64,000 bases of DNA, taken from CAYQJS01 sp964417895. GTDB taxonomy: Bacteria > Chloroflexota > UBA6077 > SHYK01. The stretch spans positions 43,877 through 107,876 of the forward strand of contig CAYQJS010000014.1 in the NCBI GenBank assembly GCA_964417895.1. Reading direction: 5' to 3'. A program made the translations under genes and the position numbers. The notes below the pieces were generated by a model that ran no database searches, had not been told where the DNA came from, and saw only the letters and a program-made list of their open reading frames with translations. Positions 8,354 through 16,833 of the stretch are shown here, one piece after another (the stretch's first letter is position 1; each line of letters begins with the position of its first letter).

Positions 8354-8402
8354 ATGGCGGCCGTGACGAAACTGGTGACAGCCGAGGAGTTCTCGAAGCC
8401 TC
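8354..8402 (+). pseudogene. Uma2 5' fragment
   Basis: The ATG at 8354 opens MAAVTKLVTAEEFSKP, the normal beginning of a Uma2 protein, then similarity stops and the frame enters unrelated sequence. This is a start with no body. Confidence 0.45.
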
Positions 8403-8493
8403 GTTCCCCGCTGGGATTCGTAGCTGCCCCCCCCCGCGCCTGCCCCTCGGGTAGACTCCTCACTAACGACCGCGGACCGCGTGGAGCGAATAC

Positions 8494-8763
8494 ATGGCTG
8501 CCTCGACCGCGCGAGTGCTGGAGTCTGGGGACCGGCTCTCTCGGACGGAGTTTCACCGCCGCTACTCTGACCGCCCGGACATCAAGAAAGCCGAGCTGGT
8601 CGAAGGAGTCGTCTACGTGGCGTCGCCCGTCAGAGTTGTGCATGCTGAGCCGCACGGGCGCATGGTTCTCTGGCTCGGCACGTATCAATCCAGGCACCCT
8701 GGTCCGAGGCTCGTTGATAACGCTACGGTTTGCATCTCTATTGTCTCAGGTTCTCGCGCTTGA
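8494..8763 (+). pseudogene. C-terminally truncated Uma2-family protein
   Basis: 89 residues. KAELVEGVVYVASPVRVVHA and PGPRLVDNATV match the N-terminal half of Uma2 proteins, which are normally about 190 residues. After VDNATVCI the sequence switches to a 71-bp segment also found at 12215-12285, and the frame stops. The catalytic half is missing, so no activity is expected. Confidence 0.7.
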
Positions 8764-8813
8764 CCCCCGGGGGCAATCGAGCGAGAATCGCTTACGACGC
8801 GGTCGCGCGGGCG
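8743..8813. repeat. 71-bp repeat, copy 1 (arylsulfotransferase 3' end and downstream)
   Basis: About 85-90% identical by eye to 12215-12285. It covers the last codons (RATAS, stop) of the arylsulfotransferase-like gene and about 50 bp beyond, ending exactly where the truncated Uma2 loses similarity. Confidence 0.75.
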
Positions 8814-10044
8814 CGATCGATCTCCTGTGCGCGGTACCGGTATGCGCGGAATACTTGATTCACCTCGGCGCCCGCCAGCGTGTCGAAATAGGGGTTCACG
8901 TACTCCCACACCAGGTCGCCATCGGCCGTCACCTCGAAGAAGCGGCCGAACCAGCCCTCATCGATCAGCGTATTGCCGTTCGGCAGGCGCTGCGCGCTCG
9001 ATATGCGCGGGCTAAAGAAGTCGCTCACCCGCGCCTCCTGATACCTCCAGACAATCTCGCCGCTGGGAACGGCGACCTCGAGTACCCGCGAGTGGGGGAA
9101 GCTTGCTGCGCTCTCTGGATCGTGCTCGGGGTCGGGAAGCCGGTGTGGGCCGTTGTCGAAGATCAGCAGATTTCCGTTGGCAAGGGCCGAAGGGGTGTGC
9201 TGACCGCTAATCAGCGGAAGGCCCAGCTTCCATAGAATCTCGCCAGTTGGGCGGCTGAGCGTTACGACCTTGGAGATGTTGCGGAAGCTCATCGTGATAT
9301 CGCCGTTCGGCCATTCTGCTATGCCGTTGCACTGTGTCCACACAGCCCGCGAGTCCATCGGCCACGGAATGGCGTCCTCCACTGGATCGAGGTGTTCCCA
9401 AACCCGCCACTCCCAAACGACTTGCTCGTCGGTCGTCACCTCCTCAAGGTAGTCGCCGTCCATGCCCCATGGGCGCTCCGTGCCCGAGACTCCGCCCTGC
9501 ACGCGCGCTGCCAGGTCGGCCGACAGCACGCCATAGCAGTCGAGGAGCACGTTGCCGTTCCGGAGACGGATGCCATCGTGATGGTGGTCTGGGTTGCGCA
9601 GCTCCCAGAGGACGTTGCCGTCCCAGTCGGCCTCCAAAGCCACCCCGGCCTGCAACACCCGGCCTGGGTAGGCTGGGTTCGGAATGGTTCCGTTGTAGAA
9701 AGCGTGCCGCGCTCGGTCAAGAAGCCGTATGCGCCTGGGTAAGGCATGTCCCAGGTGTGGACGACGGTGCCCTGCATGTCAACGAGGTAAACGGTCCGGC
9801 TCGCTGGGCCAAGCGGCTTGAACAGCGTGAAGCCATCGAAGGCGGCGCTCGGGTCGTATGCGCGTAGCCCGACGCCGCTGCGGCGGATGCGGACCTGATC
9901 GATGGGCGCCGCCGGCTGCTGCTGCTGCGAGCCCGCCAGGGCGCTACGCGCGGGTGGCACCAAGGCCGTCGCCATTGCAGCCGCACCGGCTGCAAGTTGT
10001 CCAAAGGCTCGTTGGGACACCCTGGTGCTCCACAAATCAGACAC
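8792..10044 (-). pseudogene. Arylsulfotransferase-like secreted protein, one frameshift
   Basis: Two overlapping frames together give an approximately 417-residue arylsulfotransferase (ASST)-family beta-propeller protein: VYLVDMQGTVVHTWDMPYPG, then WDGNVLWELRNPDHHHDGI, PNGDITMSFRNISKV, LPNGNTLIDEGWFGRFFEV. The GTG start at 10044 has a GGAGGG site 8 bp upstream, and an N-terminal export-like segment follows. The shift lies near 9700, where a CTTTC run needs one more T to keep frame (ERGTL to YNGTIPNPAYPGRV). It is either a one-base deletion or a base-calling error. Relatives transfer sulfuryl groups between phenols or are uncharacterised. Confidence 0.8.
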
Positions 10045-10375
10045 TACACCCTCCTTGTCAGAATTGTTTTGCGGAATCCCTTCCAGCAGGCTTGGTCTTA
10101 GGCCCGCGGCGGCGAACTTCAGCGCTACCACGCCCAGGTGGTCGCCCGGGAGGTTGCGGATAGCCAGGGTTAGCGCGGCGCGGTCGCATCCACCGAGCTA
10201 TGGGGGCCGTCACCTCAAACCGTCGAGCGGCTCATGCTCGGGCTCCGTGGCGTGGTCTGCGGCAAGACCAAGCATCCGCACGACATTCGGCCATGAAGCG
10301 GCTTCCCGTGCGCATGCATGGAAGGTTCGCCGGCTGCTGGGGCTTGATCCCCTGTCAGTCGGGCCACGTGCGTGC
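10045..10375. other. Gene-free interval between hydrolase and arylsulfotransferase genes
   Basis: 331 bp. I see only the GGAGGG ribosome site of the arylsulfotransferase gene near 10051 and no copy of the island palindrome. No convincing ORF. Confidence 0.5.
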
Positions 10376-11917
10376 TCAGCGGGGCGCCGGTGGGATGATC
10401 CACGACGGTGGCCCCATGTGGGCGATGCAGCCGGCGTCCGGCCGCCGCGTGGGATTGTTCAGGAACTGCAGCATGATCGCGTGGGCGCAAGGTGAGCCGC
10501 CGCCGACGTAGTGTCCCACGCCTGGGAACTCGAAGACGAAACTATTGCGCAGCGTCCGGCCGGCCATCCGCCCGAAGTCCGGCGGCGTAGTGGGGTCGTA
10601 TTGGCCGGCGAGGATCAACGTTGGGATCGTGCTGACAACCGGCGTCTTGATGCGGGGCGAGAGGTGGGCGGCGCCCCAAGCCGCGCAGGTGCGGAAGTAC
10701 GTCTCCTGTGTGAAGACATCGCCGATCTCTGGTCGCACGCGGCGTCGGGCCGCGGCCACCTGCACCGGATTGGTCAGGTTGGCCTCCTCGGCGCATTGCA
10801 CCGAGTAGTGCATGCCCAGGCTGTGGCCGTCGTCGAAGACGAGTCGGTCGGCGGCAAGGGTGAGCAGGGTTGTATCGCCCTGGCGAAGGCTTGCAGCGGC
10901 GAGTGGGAGGAACGGGATCAGGTCGGTATGGTAGAGGGCCTCGAAGAGGCTGTTCACGAGGCCATCGCCGGTTAAGACGACGGTGTGGACTGTGCCCGTG
11001 CGCGGGTGTTGGGCCTGATAGCGCAGCGGAGTGACGTTCAGCTCCGCGACGAGCTGATAGAAGGTGGCTTCCAGGTTGGGGTAGGCGGCGGCGCAGGCGC
11101 GGTCTGCAGCGCAGCCATTGAAGAGGAGGCGGAAGGCGCGTTCGATGTTGCCGAGGATCTCGACGAGGTGCGTGACCTGAGGCGGCATCGTTGAGTCGAG
11201 CACCGCGGCGCGCACGGTGTTGGGGTACATCTCCATGACCGTCAGCGCCAGGCGTGTACCGTAGGAGAGGCCCCATAGGTCGACGGTGGCGTAGCCAAGC
11301 GCGCGGCGGATGTCATCGACATCGGCGGCGCTGGCGGCGGTGGTGTACGCGGCGAGGTCGATGCCCGCACGCAGGAGGCGGTCTCGGCAGCGGAGCGACG
11401 CCTGCACCGTGCCTTCGGTCTCCTCCGCCCGGCTGACGTGCAGCCCGAGTCGCTGGTACTTGAGATCGGTCAGCTCCTGGCATGCGAGGGACGGCTGCGA
11501 GAAGCCGAGGCCGCGCTGGTCGAACAGGATCAGGTCGTGACCGGCGGTGAGGTCGTGTGCCAGCGATCCGGTGATCACGGGCCCGAAGCGGTCCAGGACA
11601 GTGGTGCCGGGGCCGCCACCGAGGAAGAGCAGCGGCGGCGCGCTGGCGGCATTCCGCGCCTTGAACACAGCGACCGCAAGGCGGATGGGCGGACCGGCAG
11701 GTCCGCCGCGCTCCTCCGGAACCATGACGAAGCCGCAGCTAACCGTTCCACCTTCGATCTGGCCCGCACCGAGCGGAAACGGGCAGGGCGCGGGCTGGAA
11801 GCGGGAGGCGCGTTGGAGGGAAGCCGGCGACGGGGACTGGGCATAGGTGTCCCGCGGCCGGCCCGACAGCGTGGTGCCGATGACGAGGACGGCGAGAATC
11901 AGGAGTCGCGCGTTCAT
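10376..11917 (-). CDS. Secreted TAP-type alpha/beta hydrolase
   Basis: About 513 residues from the ATG at 11917, which has AGGAGG 9 bp upstream; the open frame runs on to 12169 but that part is a fragment of another gene. A signal peptide (ARLLILAVLVIGTTLSG) is followed by an alpha/beta-hydrolase: oxyanion region LFLGGGPGTTVLD, FDQRGLGFS, nucleophile elbow WGLSYGTRL (GxSxG), and a C-terminal TAP-like domain with IPTLILAGQYDPTTPP and GVGHYVGGGSPCA. Family members are tripeptidyl aminopeptidases, proline iminopeptidases or esterases, usually extracytoplasmic. Transcription is likely from the palindrome module at 11993-12034. Confidence 0.88.
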   Translation of the reverse strand: MNARLLILAVLVIGTTLSGRPRDTYAQSPSPASLQRASRFQPAPCPFPLGAGQIEGGTVSCGFVMVPEERGGPAGPPIRLAVAVFKARNAASAPPLLFLGGGPGTTVLDRFGPVITGSLAHDLTAGHDLILFDQRGLGFSQPSLACQELTDLKYQRLGLHVSRAEETEGTVQASLRCRDRLLRAGIDLAAYTTAASAADVDDIRRALGYATVDLWGLSYGTRLALTVMEMYPNTVRAAVLDSTMPPQVTHLVEILGNIERAFRLLFNGCAADRACAAAYPNLEATFYQLVAELNVTPLRYQAQHPRTGTVHTVVLTGDGLVNSLFEALYHTDLIPFLPLAAASLRQGDTTLLTLAADRLVFDDGHSLGMHYSVQCAEEANLTNPVQVAAARRRVRPEIGDVFTQETYFRTCAAWGAAHLSPRIKTPVVSTIPTLILAGQYDPTTPPDFGRMAGRTLRNSFVFEFPGVGHYVGGGSPCAHAIMLQFLNNPTRRPDAGCIAHMGPPSWIIPPAPR

Positions 11918-11939
11918 GACGTGTACCTCCTGTTGGCGA

Positions 11940-12137
11940 CTATGGGAGCCTGTATCGACCATCCGCCGTGGTGGCCGACGGCCTTCTTGGACAGCGTAGT
12001 CAGACGCTGGACGCCTGTCATGGGGCAATTGCCGGATAGGGGTCGCGCTGCGCATTCCCTGGCGGCGGGGTCTCCCAGGTGGCTGCAGCAGGTTGTCGAA
12101 GGCGAGCCCCCACGGCGGCCGCAAGAAACGGAGGGCC
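11940..12137. repeat. Segmental repeat copy A: TAP promoter plus acyl-CoA dehydrogenase 3' end
   Basis: Closely similar to 21774-21987. On the minus strand it carries FLRPPWGLAFDNL, the end of the acyl-CoA dehydrogenase-like protein encoded intact at 21877-23034, then the palindrome module, then the leader of the TAP hydrolase. The hydrolase gene therefore appears to have been copied here together with the end of its former upstream neighbour. Confidence 0.75.
11993..12034 (-). promoter_or_regulatory. Island palindrome-promoter module a (TAP hydrolase)
   Basis: Palindrome GGGCAATTGCCG (12023-12034, one mismatch); one base; -35 ATGACA (minus strand, 12016-12021); 17 bp; -10 TACGCT (11993-11998). 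The predicted start near 11986 gives a leader of about 70 nt to the hydrolase ATG at 11917. Confidence 0.65.
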
Positions 12138-12214
12138 GGAGACCGGGCCTTTGCCGCGCCGTCGCACACTCCTCTCGGATCACTGTCCGGGATGTGAGCC
12201 CTCCCTCGACCACC

Positions 12215-12285
12215 GTCTCAGGTTCTCGCCCTTGGCCCGTAGGGGCAATCGAGCGAGAATCCTTTACGACGCGGTCGCGCGGGCG
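12215..12285. repeat. 71-bp repeat, copy 2 (orphan arylsulfotransferase 3' end)
   Basis: Matches 8743-8813. On the minus strand it encodes the same last codons (RATAS, stop) with no arylsulfotransferase body in front. It lies just downstream of promoter module b, so this looks like a promoter fused to the tail of a deleted gene. Confidence 0.7.
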
Positions 12286-12349
12286 TGCTCGGGCGATGGG
12301 GAAGCAGCTGGGGCAGCCCGGACTGCCAATCGAGCTGCGCCAGGCCGGA

Positions 12350-12391
12350 GGTTAAGCCTGCTGGGCAGCGGCTGTCATCGGGCATTTGCCC
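12350..12391 (-). promoter_or_regulatory. Island palindrome-promoter module b (orphan)
   Basis: Palindrome GGGCATTTGCCC (12380-12391) inside a longer perfect dyad with TCATC/GATGA flanks (12375-12396); one base; -35 ATGACA (12373-12378); 17 bp; weak -10 TTAACC (12350-12355). It points away from Ldh2 into a region holding only gene fragments, about 430 bp before the TAP gene. Confidence 0.55.
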
Positions 12392-12410
12392 GATGATGAC
12401 CTGAGTGGGC

Positions 12411-13483
12411 TCACGCGTCGTCCGTCGGCGGTAACGCCACGTCGATCGAAGCGCACGTACGTGCGAGAGCCTCCCAGGTCCGAGCCGATATCGGCACCAT
12501 GCCGGCGCTCGTGAGCGCCCGGAATCGGCGCTCGCCGCGCTCGCCAGGCAGCAACAGCTCGTCCACACCCTCCATGCGCTCCCCGCCCTTGATCTGCTCG
12601 ACGAGCGTGTCTACTCGCGCCAGGAACTCCGAGGTGGGCGTGAACGCCTCCGGGTCGATCGCCCAGATAGTGCAACCGAAGGCGCCGGGTCCTTCGAGGA
12701 TCTCGCGCCCGACGGCAGCGCCGGCCAGAGCGCCCGCCAGGACCTCGACCATCAACGCCAGGCCGAACCCTTTGTGGGCGGCGTTGGGGTACCCGAGAGG
12801 CGCCATGAGTCCACCTCGGGCTCGCGCGGTGGGATCGGTCGTCGCATGGCCGCGGTGGTCAAGGAGCACTCCCTCTGGTAACTGGCGGCCGCTCTCGGCC
12901 GCCAGCTGCACAGCGAAGCCGGCAGTAGTGGTCGTGGCCGCCTCGAAAACGACTGTGCCATGGTGTCCCGAGGGCACGGCGTAGGCGAACGGATTCGTGC
13001 CCACGGTCGGCGTTCGGCCGCCCGGTGGCGCAACGGACGGCACCGCGTTGAGGCACGCGAAGCCGACCAGGCCGGCTTCGGCCAACCATCCGCGCGTAGA
13101 ACCCGGGAGCGACTGGCTGGCAGCTGCGGATGCCCGCGACGGCCATGCCTCCCGCGTGCACTTTCGAGACACCAGCGCGTCGCCTCCACCACCGGCACCA
13201 CGAGGCCGCGGTCGCCGTCCAGGAGGAGCGCCGAATCCGTCTCGCGCAGCGCGGTGATGTTTGGTCGCCCATTCAGGGCGCCGCGCCGCACCTCGTCGGT
13301 GAGGAACTGGACCAGGTAGACCCCATGGCTCTCGTGCCCCCGTAGCTCCGAGTCGAGCAAGACGTCAGCGACCTGCTCGGCGTCCTCCACGGTGAGGCCG
13401 ACTCGCTCGAAGGCCGCGGCGACGCACCCTCGCAGATCGCCGATCCGTACTAGCCGTGCCTTGTCCGCTACGTGCTCTGCCAC
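12411..13483 (-). pseudogene. Ldh2/malate dehydrogenase-family oxidoreductase, frameshifted
   Basis: Three frames must be joined for one Ldh2-type NAD(P)-dependent oxidoreductase of about 350 residues: N-terminal GLTVEDAEQVADVLLDSELR and GHESHGVYLVQFL, middle GMAVAGIRSC and PGFYARM, C-terminal AEAGLVGFACLNAVP, VGTNPFAYAVPSG and NAAHKGFGLALMVEVLAG. The shifts fall near 13150 and near 13090. This family oxidises malate, lactate, ureidoglycolate or similar 2-hydroxy acids. Two shifts within about 70 bp suggest real decay more than a base-calling error. The promoter is the divergent module c. Confidence 0.8.
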
Positions 13484-13537
13484 ACGTCGGCCTCAGTTCT
13501 GCCTGAGCGGGCGGTGTCTTGCCGCTTCACGCGCCAT

Positions 13538-13611
13538 ACTATCGAACGCCGGCAGACTGCCCAACATCGGGCATTTGCCCGATGTTGCACATCCCTTGCG
13601 CCGCGGATAAT
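13538..13611. promoter_or_regulatory. Island palindrome module c, divergent
   Basis: A perfect dyad with 12-bp arms and a TT centre (13562-13587), core GGGCATTTGCCC at 13569-13580. On both strands one base follows the core, then ATGTTG, then 18 bp, then a -10: GATAAT (13606-13611) towards DinB and GATAGT (minus strand, 13538-13543) towards Ldh2. A single operator therefore appears to serve two promoters. The DinB leader would be only about 17 nt. Confidence 0.7.
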
Positions 13612-13634
13612 GCGGCAGCAGGGAGGTGAACGCC

Positions 13635-14135
13635 ATGCCTCATCCACTCGTGGACCAGCTTCGCTACACGCGGGAGCAATGGGCGCTGGGCCTCGAAGGC
13701 CTGTCAGAAGAAGATGCGACGCATCACTGCGGGCAGATGAACTGCATCAGCTGGATCATTGGCCATGCTGCTGCACAGGAACACCGCTTCTGGTTCGAGT
13801 ACCAGGGGCAGCAAGGACCGTTTCCAGAGCCCGAGCAGTACGCAACGGGCGCGCCGATGAGCACGCCGTCCCTCCAGGAGACGCTGGATCTGTGGCGAAG
13901 GACGGTGAAGGCGGTCGATCCGGTCCTCGACACACTGACGACCGAGCTGCTGCAACACGAGGTGAAGAACCGCCAGGGCGCCACGCGGCTCATCGGGTCG
14001 ATGGTCCGCCGCGTGACGTACCACTACTGGTACCACACGGGAGAGATCCAGAGCATCCGGCAGATGCTGGGGCACAAGGACCTTCCCGCGTTCATCGGGC
14101 CAATCGACTCCATGGCGCCGTATCGTCCGGAATGA
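13635..14135 (+). CDS. DinB-family protein
   Basis: 166 residues from the ATG, with GGGAGG ending 8 bp before it. The DinB/YfiT four-helix fold is indicated by the metal-ligand histidines: ISWIIGHAAAQEHRFW in the first half and YHYWYHTGEIQSIRQMLGH near the end (His spaced i, i+4). Such proteins are metal-binding, often low-molecular-weight-thiol-dependent S-transferases, with few known substrates. The gene opens a plus-strand set with the HbpS-like gene (48 bp gap) and the DUF6176-like gene (51 bp gap). A 5'-truncated paralogue lies at 26038-26358. Confidence 0.88.
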   Translation: MPHPLVDQLRYTREQWALGLEGLSEEDATHHCGQMNCISWIIGHAAAQEHRFWFEYQGQQGPFPEPEQYATGAPMSTPSLQETLDLWRRTVKAVDPVLDTLTTELLQHEVKNRQGATRLIGSMVRRVTYHYWYHTGEIQSIRQMLGHKDLPAFIGPIDSMAPYRPE

Positions 14136-14182
14136 GAGATCGGGGGATGGGGAGGCCGAAGCCAGTGAAGGAGGAGCGCACC

Positions 14183-14944
14183 ATGTTCAAGATCTGGCAC
14201 ATGGCGCTAGGCATGGCGGTGCTTGCGAGCGTGGGGCTGGTGGCGGCCGGTGCAACCATGGCAGCGCAAGGCACGCACTGCGCAGACCTACCCGGAGCGT
14301 CGCAGCTGCGCGGCCTATTGCGGAATGCTGCCTCGGGGACGGGGATCAGTCCAGCGCTCGGCGCTGGCACTGACGCAGGAGGCATCTTTGGCGGCGCGCG
14401 CATGTGGGGCGCCATCGTCAATCGGCAGGGCGAGCTATGCGCATTCGTCACTTCGACCGATGACCCTACGCAAGTGCTACCCGTTGCCCAGGCGATCTCG
14501 AAGGCCAAGGCCTACACGGCGAATGGCGTGAGCCTCGACGATTTCGTCCTGCCGACGGCGCGGCTCTACACGATCACACAGCCGGGCCACTCGCTCTATG
14601 GGCTCAACCACTCGAACCCGTTCAACCCCGAGATGCTCGCGGCGCCGAGCCAGCCCGGAACCGGGGCGAACCGCATCGCAGGGGGCATCATCACCTTCGG
14701 GGGCGGGGTGCCCATCTACCGCGATGGCAAGATCGTCGGGGGGCTGGGGATCAGCGGGGATACCGCGTGTGCCGACCACGAGGTGGCGAAGCGGGCGCGC
14801 GACCTGGCGGGGCTCAACCCCGCGGGCGGGCCGCTTATCGATGACATCATCTACGCGGCAGTGGATGGACCAAGTCTGTTCGCCCACCCGCTGTGCCCCG
14901 CCACCAGGCGCAATGGAGTGGCACTCGGCGACGAGAGCCCATGA
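14183..14944 (+). CDS. Secreted GlcG/HbpS-family heme-binding-type protein
   Basis: About 253 residues with GGAGG upstream of the ATG. A signal peptide (MALGMAVLASVGLVAAGATM, cleaved near AAQG) precedes a GlcG/HbpS domain: GGARMWGAIVNRQGELCAFV, ISKAKAYTANG, and GGIITFGGGVPIYRDG with GGLGISGDTACADHEVAK. HbpS in Streptomyces is an extracellular heme-binding redox sensor partner; GlcG-like proteins otherwise lack a settled role. The insert between SKAKAYTANG and the GG-rich motif is longer than in minimal GlcG. It is co-directional with DinB, so module c probably controls it. Confidence 0.82.
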   Translation: MFKIWHMALGMAVLASVGLVAAGATMAAQGTHCADLPGASQLRGLLRNAASGTGISPALGAGTDAGGIFGGARMWGAIVNRQGELCAFVTSTDDPTQVLPVAQAISKAKAYTANGVSLDDFVLPTARLYTITQPGHSLYGLNHSNPFNPEMLAAPSQPGTGANRIAGGIITFGGGVPIYRDGKIVGGLGISGDTACADHEVAKRARDLAGLNPAGGPLIDDIIYAAVDGPSLFAHPLCPATRRNGVALGDESP

Positions 14945-14995
14945 ACCCAGGGAGGATTAATTCGGCGCACAGCTTACCGAAGGAGGACCAGCATC

Positions 14996-15337
14996 ATGGA
15001 GTATGCGCTGTTCGCGCTTCCGATTCAGCCTGGGAAGACTGCTGCCGCCCGCGGCTTTCTGCAGGAGTTGGAAAGCGAGCGCAAGGGACAATACGCGGAG
15101 TCGGAGCGGCGGCTAGGGGTCACCAAAGAGGTCTGGGCGGTCCAGCAGACAGCGGGGGGTGACCTCTTTGCGATCTTCTTCCAGAGCGAGGATATCGGCG
15201 GAGCGCTTGGGAAGTTCGTAGGGTCTCAGGACACGTTCGACCAGTGGTTCAAGGGTCGGGTCAAGGATGCCACAGGAGTTGATCTGAACATGCCTCCAGG
15301 CCCGCTCAGCGACATCCTCTCGGTGTACGAAGCATAG
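14996..15337 (+). CDS. Small alpha/beta-barrel protein, DUF6176-like
   Basis: 113 residues; GGAGG lies 9 bp before the ATG. The pattern YALFALPIQPGKTAAARGFL, VTKEVWAVQQTAGGDLFAIF and DTFDQWFKGRVKDATG fits dimeric ferredoxin-like proteins annotated DUF6176. No catalytic residues can be assigned. It is the third gene of the DinB operon. Confidence 0.7.
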   Translation: MEYALFALPIQPGKTAAARGFLQELESERKGQYAESERRLGVTKEVWAVQQTAGGDLFAIFFQSEDIGGALGKFVGSQDTFDQWFKGRVKDATGVDLNMPPGPLSDILSVYEA

Positions 15338-15698
15338 CCCACGCCTCCCGTCGCGACCTTGACCAGTTCGCCACCGGGTTTCCGCCTACGCAGCGGGCCT
15401 GACGGCGCCAGGCCTCGACGACGCCCGTGACAGAGACGCCACGCTGGTCCACGCGCACTTCCTGCTGGCGGCACTAGAGGGTCACTTCGCATGAACATGG
15501 ACGTTACCCCCCTCCCTAACCCTCCCCCTCACTCAAGGGGGGAGGGAGCCATTCCTCTTCCCCCTCGCCCTCGACGGGGGGGTGGTGGGGGTGACCGTGA
15601 TTCCATTCATAGGAACTGGCCCACTAGAGGAGCGATTCCGGAATGAGATGATCGGGGGCCTACCCCCTCCCCAACCCTCGCCCGCAGGGGGCAACCTG
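15338..15698. other. Intergenic repeats and a possible gene tail
   Basis: 361 bp. A plus-strand stretch at about 15363-15494 reads RHRVSAYAAGLTAPGLDD and ends HAHFLLAALEGHFA, stop; it has codon-like bias but no start and could be the tail of a lost gene (weak). Two C-rich elements, 15508-15590 and 15660-15700, belong to the CCCCTCCC/GGGGAGGG family also seen at 62383-62428. Confidence 0.45.
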
Positions 15699-16466
15699 CT
15701 AGACGGCCCCCGCCTTCGTGAGCAAGGTGGCGAGCTCGCCCCGCGAGTGCACGCCGAGGCGGGCGTAGATCTCTTCGAGGTGCGATCGCGCCGTGCGCCA
15801 CGAGATGCTGGCCGCGGAGGCTACGTCCTGCGCGTTCATGCCGGAGGCAAACAGTCGGGCCACGTCCAGCTGCCTCGCCGTTAGCAGCGAGCAGACGCCT
15901 TCACCAGAGTCGAGTGAGCGGGCGTAGGGGTCCGGCGCGTCTTGCTCGGCCGAAAACCACAGGCTCACGTGAAACCCGCTCGGCCGTCCGGGCACCTGCT
16001 GCACTGGCAGCACATGCTCGCGCACCATCGTCATCTTTCCGCTGGCATCTCTGACAACCATCGTCCCGTCCCACTCGCGCGTGGCGCGGTACGTGGCGCG
16101 CTGCAAGTCCTCTTCGGTCTCGAGGACCTCGTCGATCAGGCGGAGGGTGGCTGGCGCGAGGTTGCCCGCCTCGACCTCCTGGTAGAGGCCGCACAGACAC
16201 TGGGCGAGCTCGTCTCTCCAGCGGGGAAACCGGTCGCGATAGGGACCGACGATGGCGGCTGGTACGAATCGCACGGGCCACGGCAGCTGGTCGCGAACCG
16301 GGTCGCCGATGGTGCTCGCGAAAGCGCGATTCACCGAGACGATGCGGTTGCGGCTATCTGTGATAAACGCCATGACCGGGAAGAGATTGAGACACGCGGC
16401 AGCGATCCTCAGGTCCGGCTGCGAGGATCGGATGTCGTCCGTGCTCACACACCCACTGTCCACCAT
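15699..16466 (-). CDS. PAS/MmyB-like sensor with LuxR HTH, paralogue 1
   Basis: 255 residues from the ATG at 16466. The N-terminal sensor (about 20-180: LNLFPVMAFITDSRNRIVSV, AAIVGPYRDRFPRWRDELA, GMTMVREHVLPV region, GFHVSLWF) resembles MmyB-like ligand-binding PAS domains. A GerE-type HTH closes the protein (LTARQLDVARLFASGM, SWRTARSHLEEIYARLGVH). No receiver domain is present, so it probably senses a small molecule directly. About 80% similar by eye to the product of 28924-29688. Its own promoter carries the island palindrome (module d), which fits autoregulation. It is a leading candidate for the palindrome-binding protein. Confidence 0.85.
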   Translation of the reverse strand: MVDSGCVSTDDIRSSQPDLRIAAACLNLFPVMAFITDSRNRIVSVNRAFASTIGDPVRDQLPWPVRFVPAAIVGPYRDRFPRWRDELAQCLCGLYQEVEAGNLAPATLRLIDEVLETEEDLQRATYRATREWDGTMVVRDASGKMTMVREHVLPVQQVPGRPSGFHVSLWFSAEQDAPDPYARSLDSGEGVCSLLTARQLDVARLFASGMNAQDVASAASISWRTARSHLEEIYARLGVHSRGELATLLTKAGAV

Positions 16467-16533
16467 GCCGCACCCCCTCCCTTGCCGCGCGGGCGAGCAG
16501 CCTCGCGCGGCAGACCAACTGAACGATCCGGAC

Positions 16534-16575
16534 ACAATAGCTGACTCCGTGGTTGCTGTAAGGGGGCATTTGCCC
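16534..16575 (-). promoter_or_regulatory. Island palindrome-promoter module d (PAS-LuxR 1)
   Basis: Palindrome GGGCATTTGCCC (16564-16575); one base; -35 CTTACA (minus, 16557-16562); 17 bp; -10 TATTGT (16534-16539). The predicted start near 16527 gives a 61-nt leader. Confidence 0.7.
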
Positions 16576-16615
16576 GACGTGTCGTTTGCCCCGACGGCGG
16601 CCGAGAGACTCGGAA

Positions 16616-16756
16616 CTACGGCTCGCGGCTGCGCTTGCACCTCCTGTCCGGCTCGATGTGGGGTCTGGACGACGTGCCCTCAGCATAGGCGTGTCGAGAG
16701 GAGCCGGCATCCCCCGAAAGGGATATCTGTTGGCGAGGTGCGGGATAGTTTCCTCC
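16616..16756 (-). pseudogene. Cupin deletion scar: upstream region fused to last codons
   Basis: 16634-16756 repeats the leader of the cupin gene at 23072 (copy at 23382-23504), while 16616-16637 equals the last seven codons and stop of the cupin type at 30615. The whole coding body is absent. CTTG is present at both ancestral ends (8 codons before the stop and just before the ATG) and once in the scar, so deletion between short direct repeats explains it. Confidence 0.7.
16634..16756. repeat. Cupin leader repeat, copy 1
   Basis: About 90% identical by eye to 23382-23504, including CACCTCCTGTCCGGCTC and CCCCGAAAGGGATATCTGT. Confidence 0.8.
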
Positions 16757-16833
16757 GACGTCGATGTAGCGGGCAGCCTGGTCGAACCGATCCGCGGGGC
16801 TCTGCAGTGTGGTTTCGGCTTCGCGCATCCAGC

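Noticed and set aside
11438..12355. Long plus-strand ORF opposite the TAP hydrolase
   Set aside because: Mirror of the real minus-strand gene in high-GC sequence, with no family match.
12375..12396. Dyad after Ldh2 as an intrinsic terminator
   Set aside because: No T-tract, and the same core recurs upstream of genes with promoter hexamers at fixed distance.
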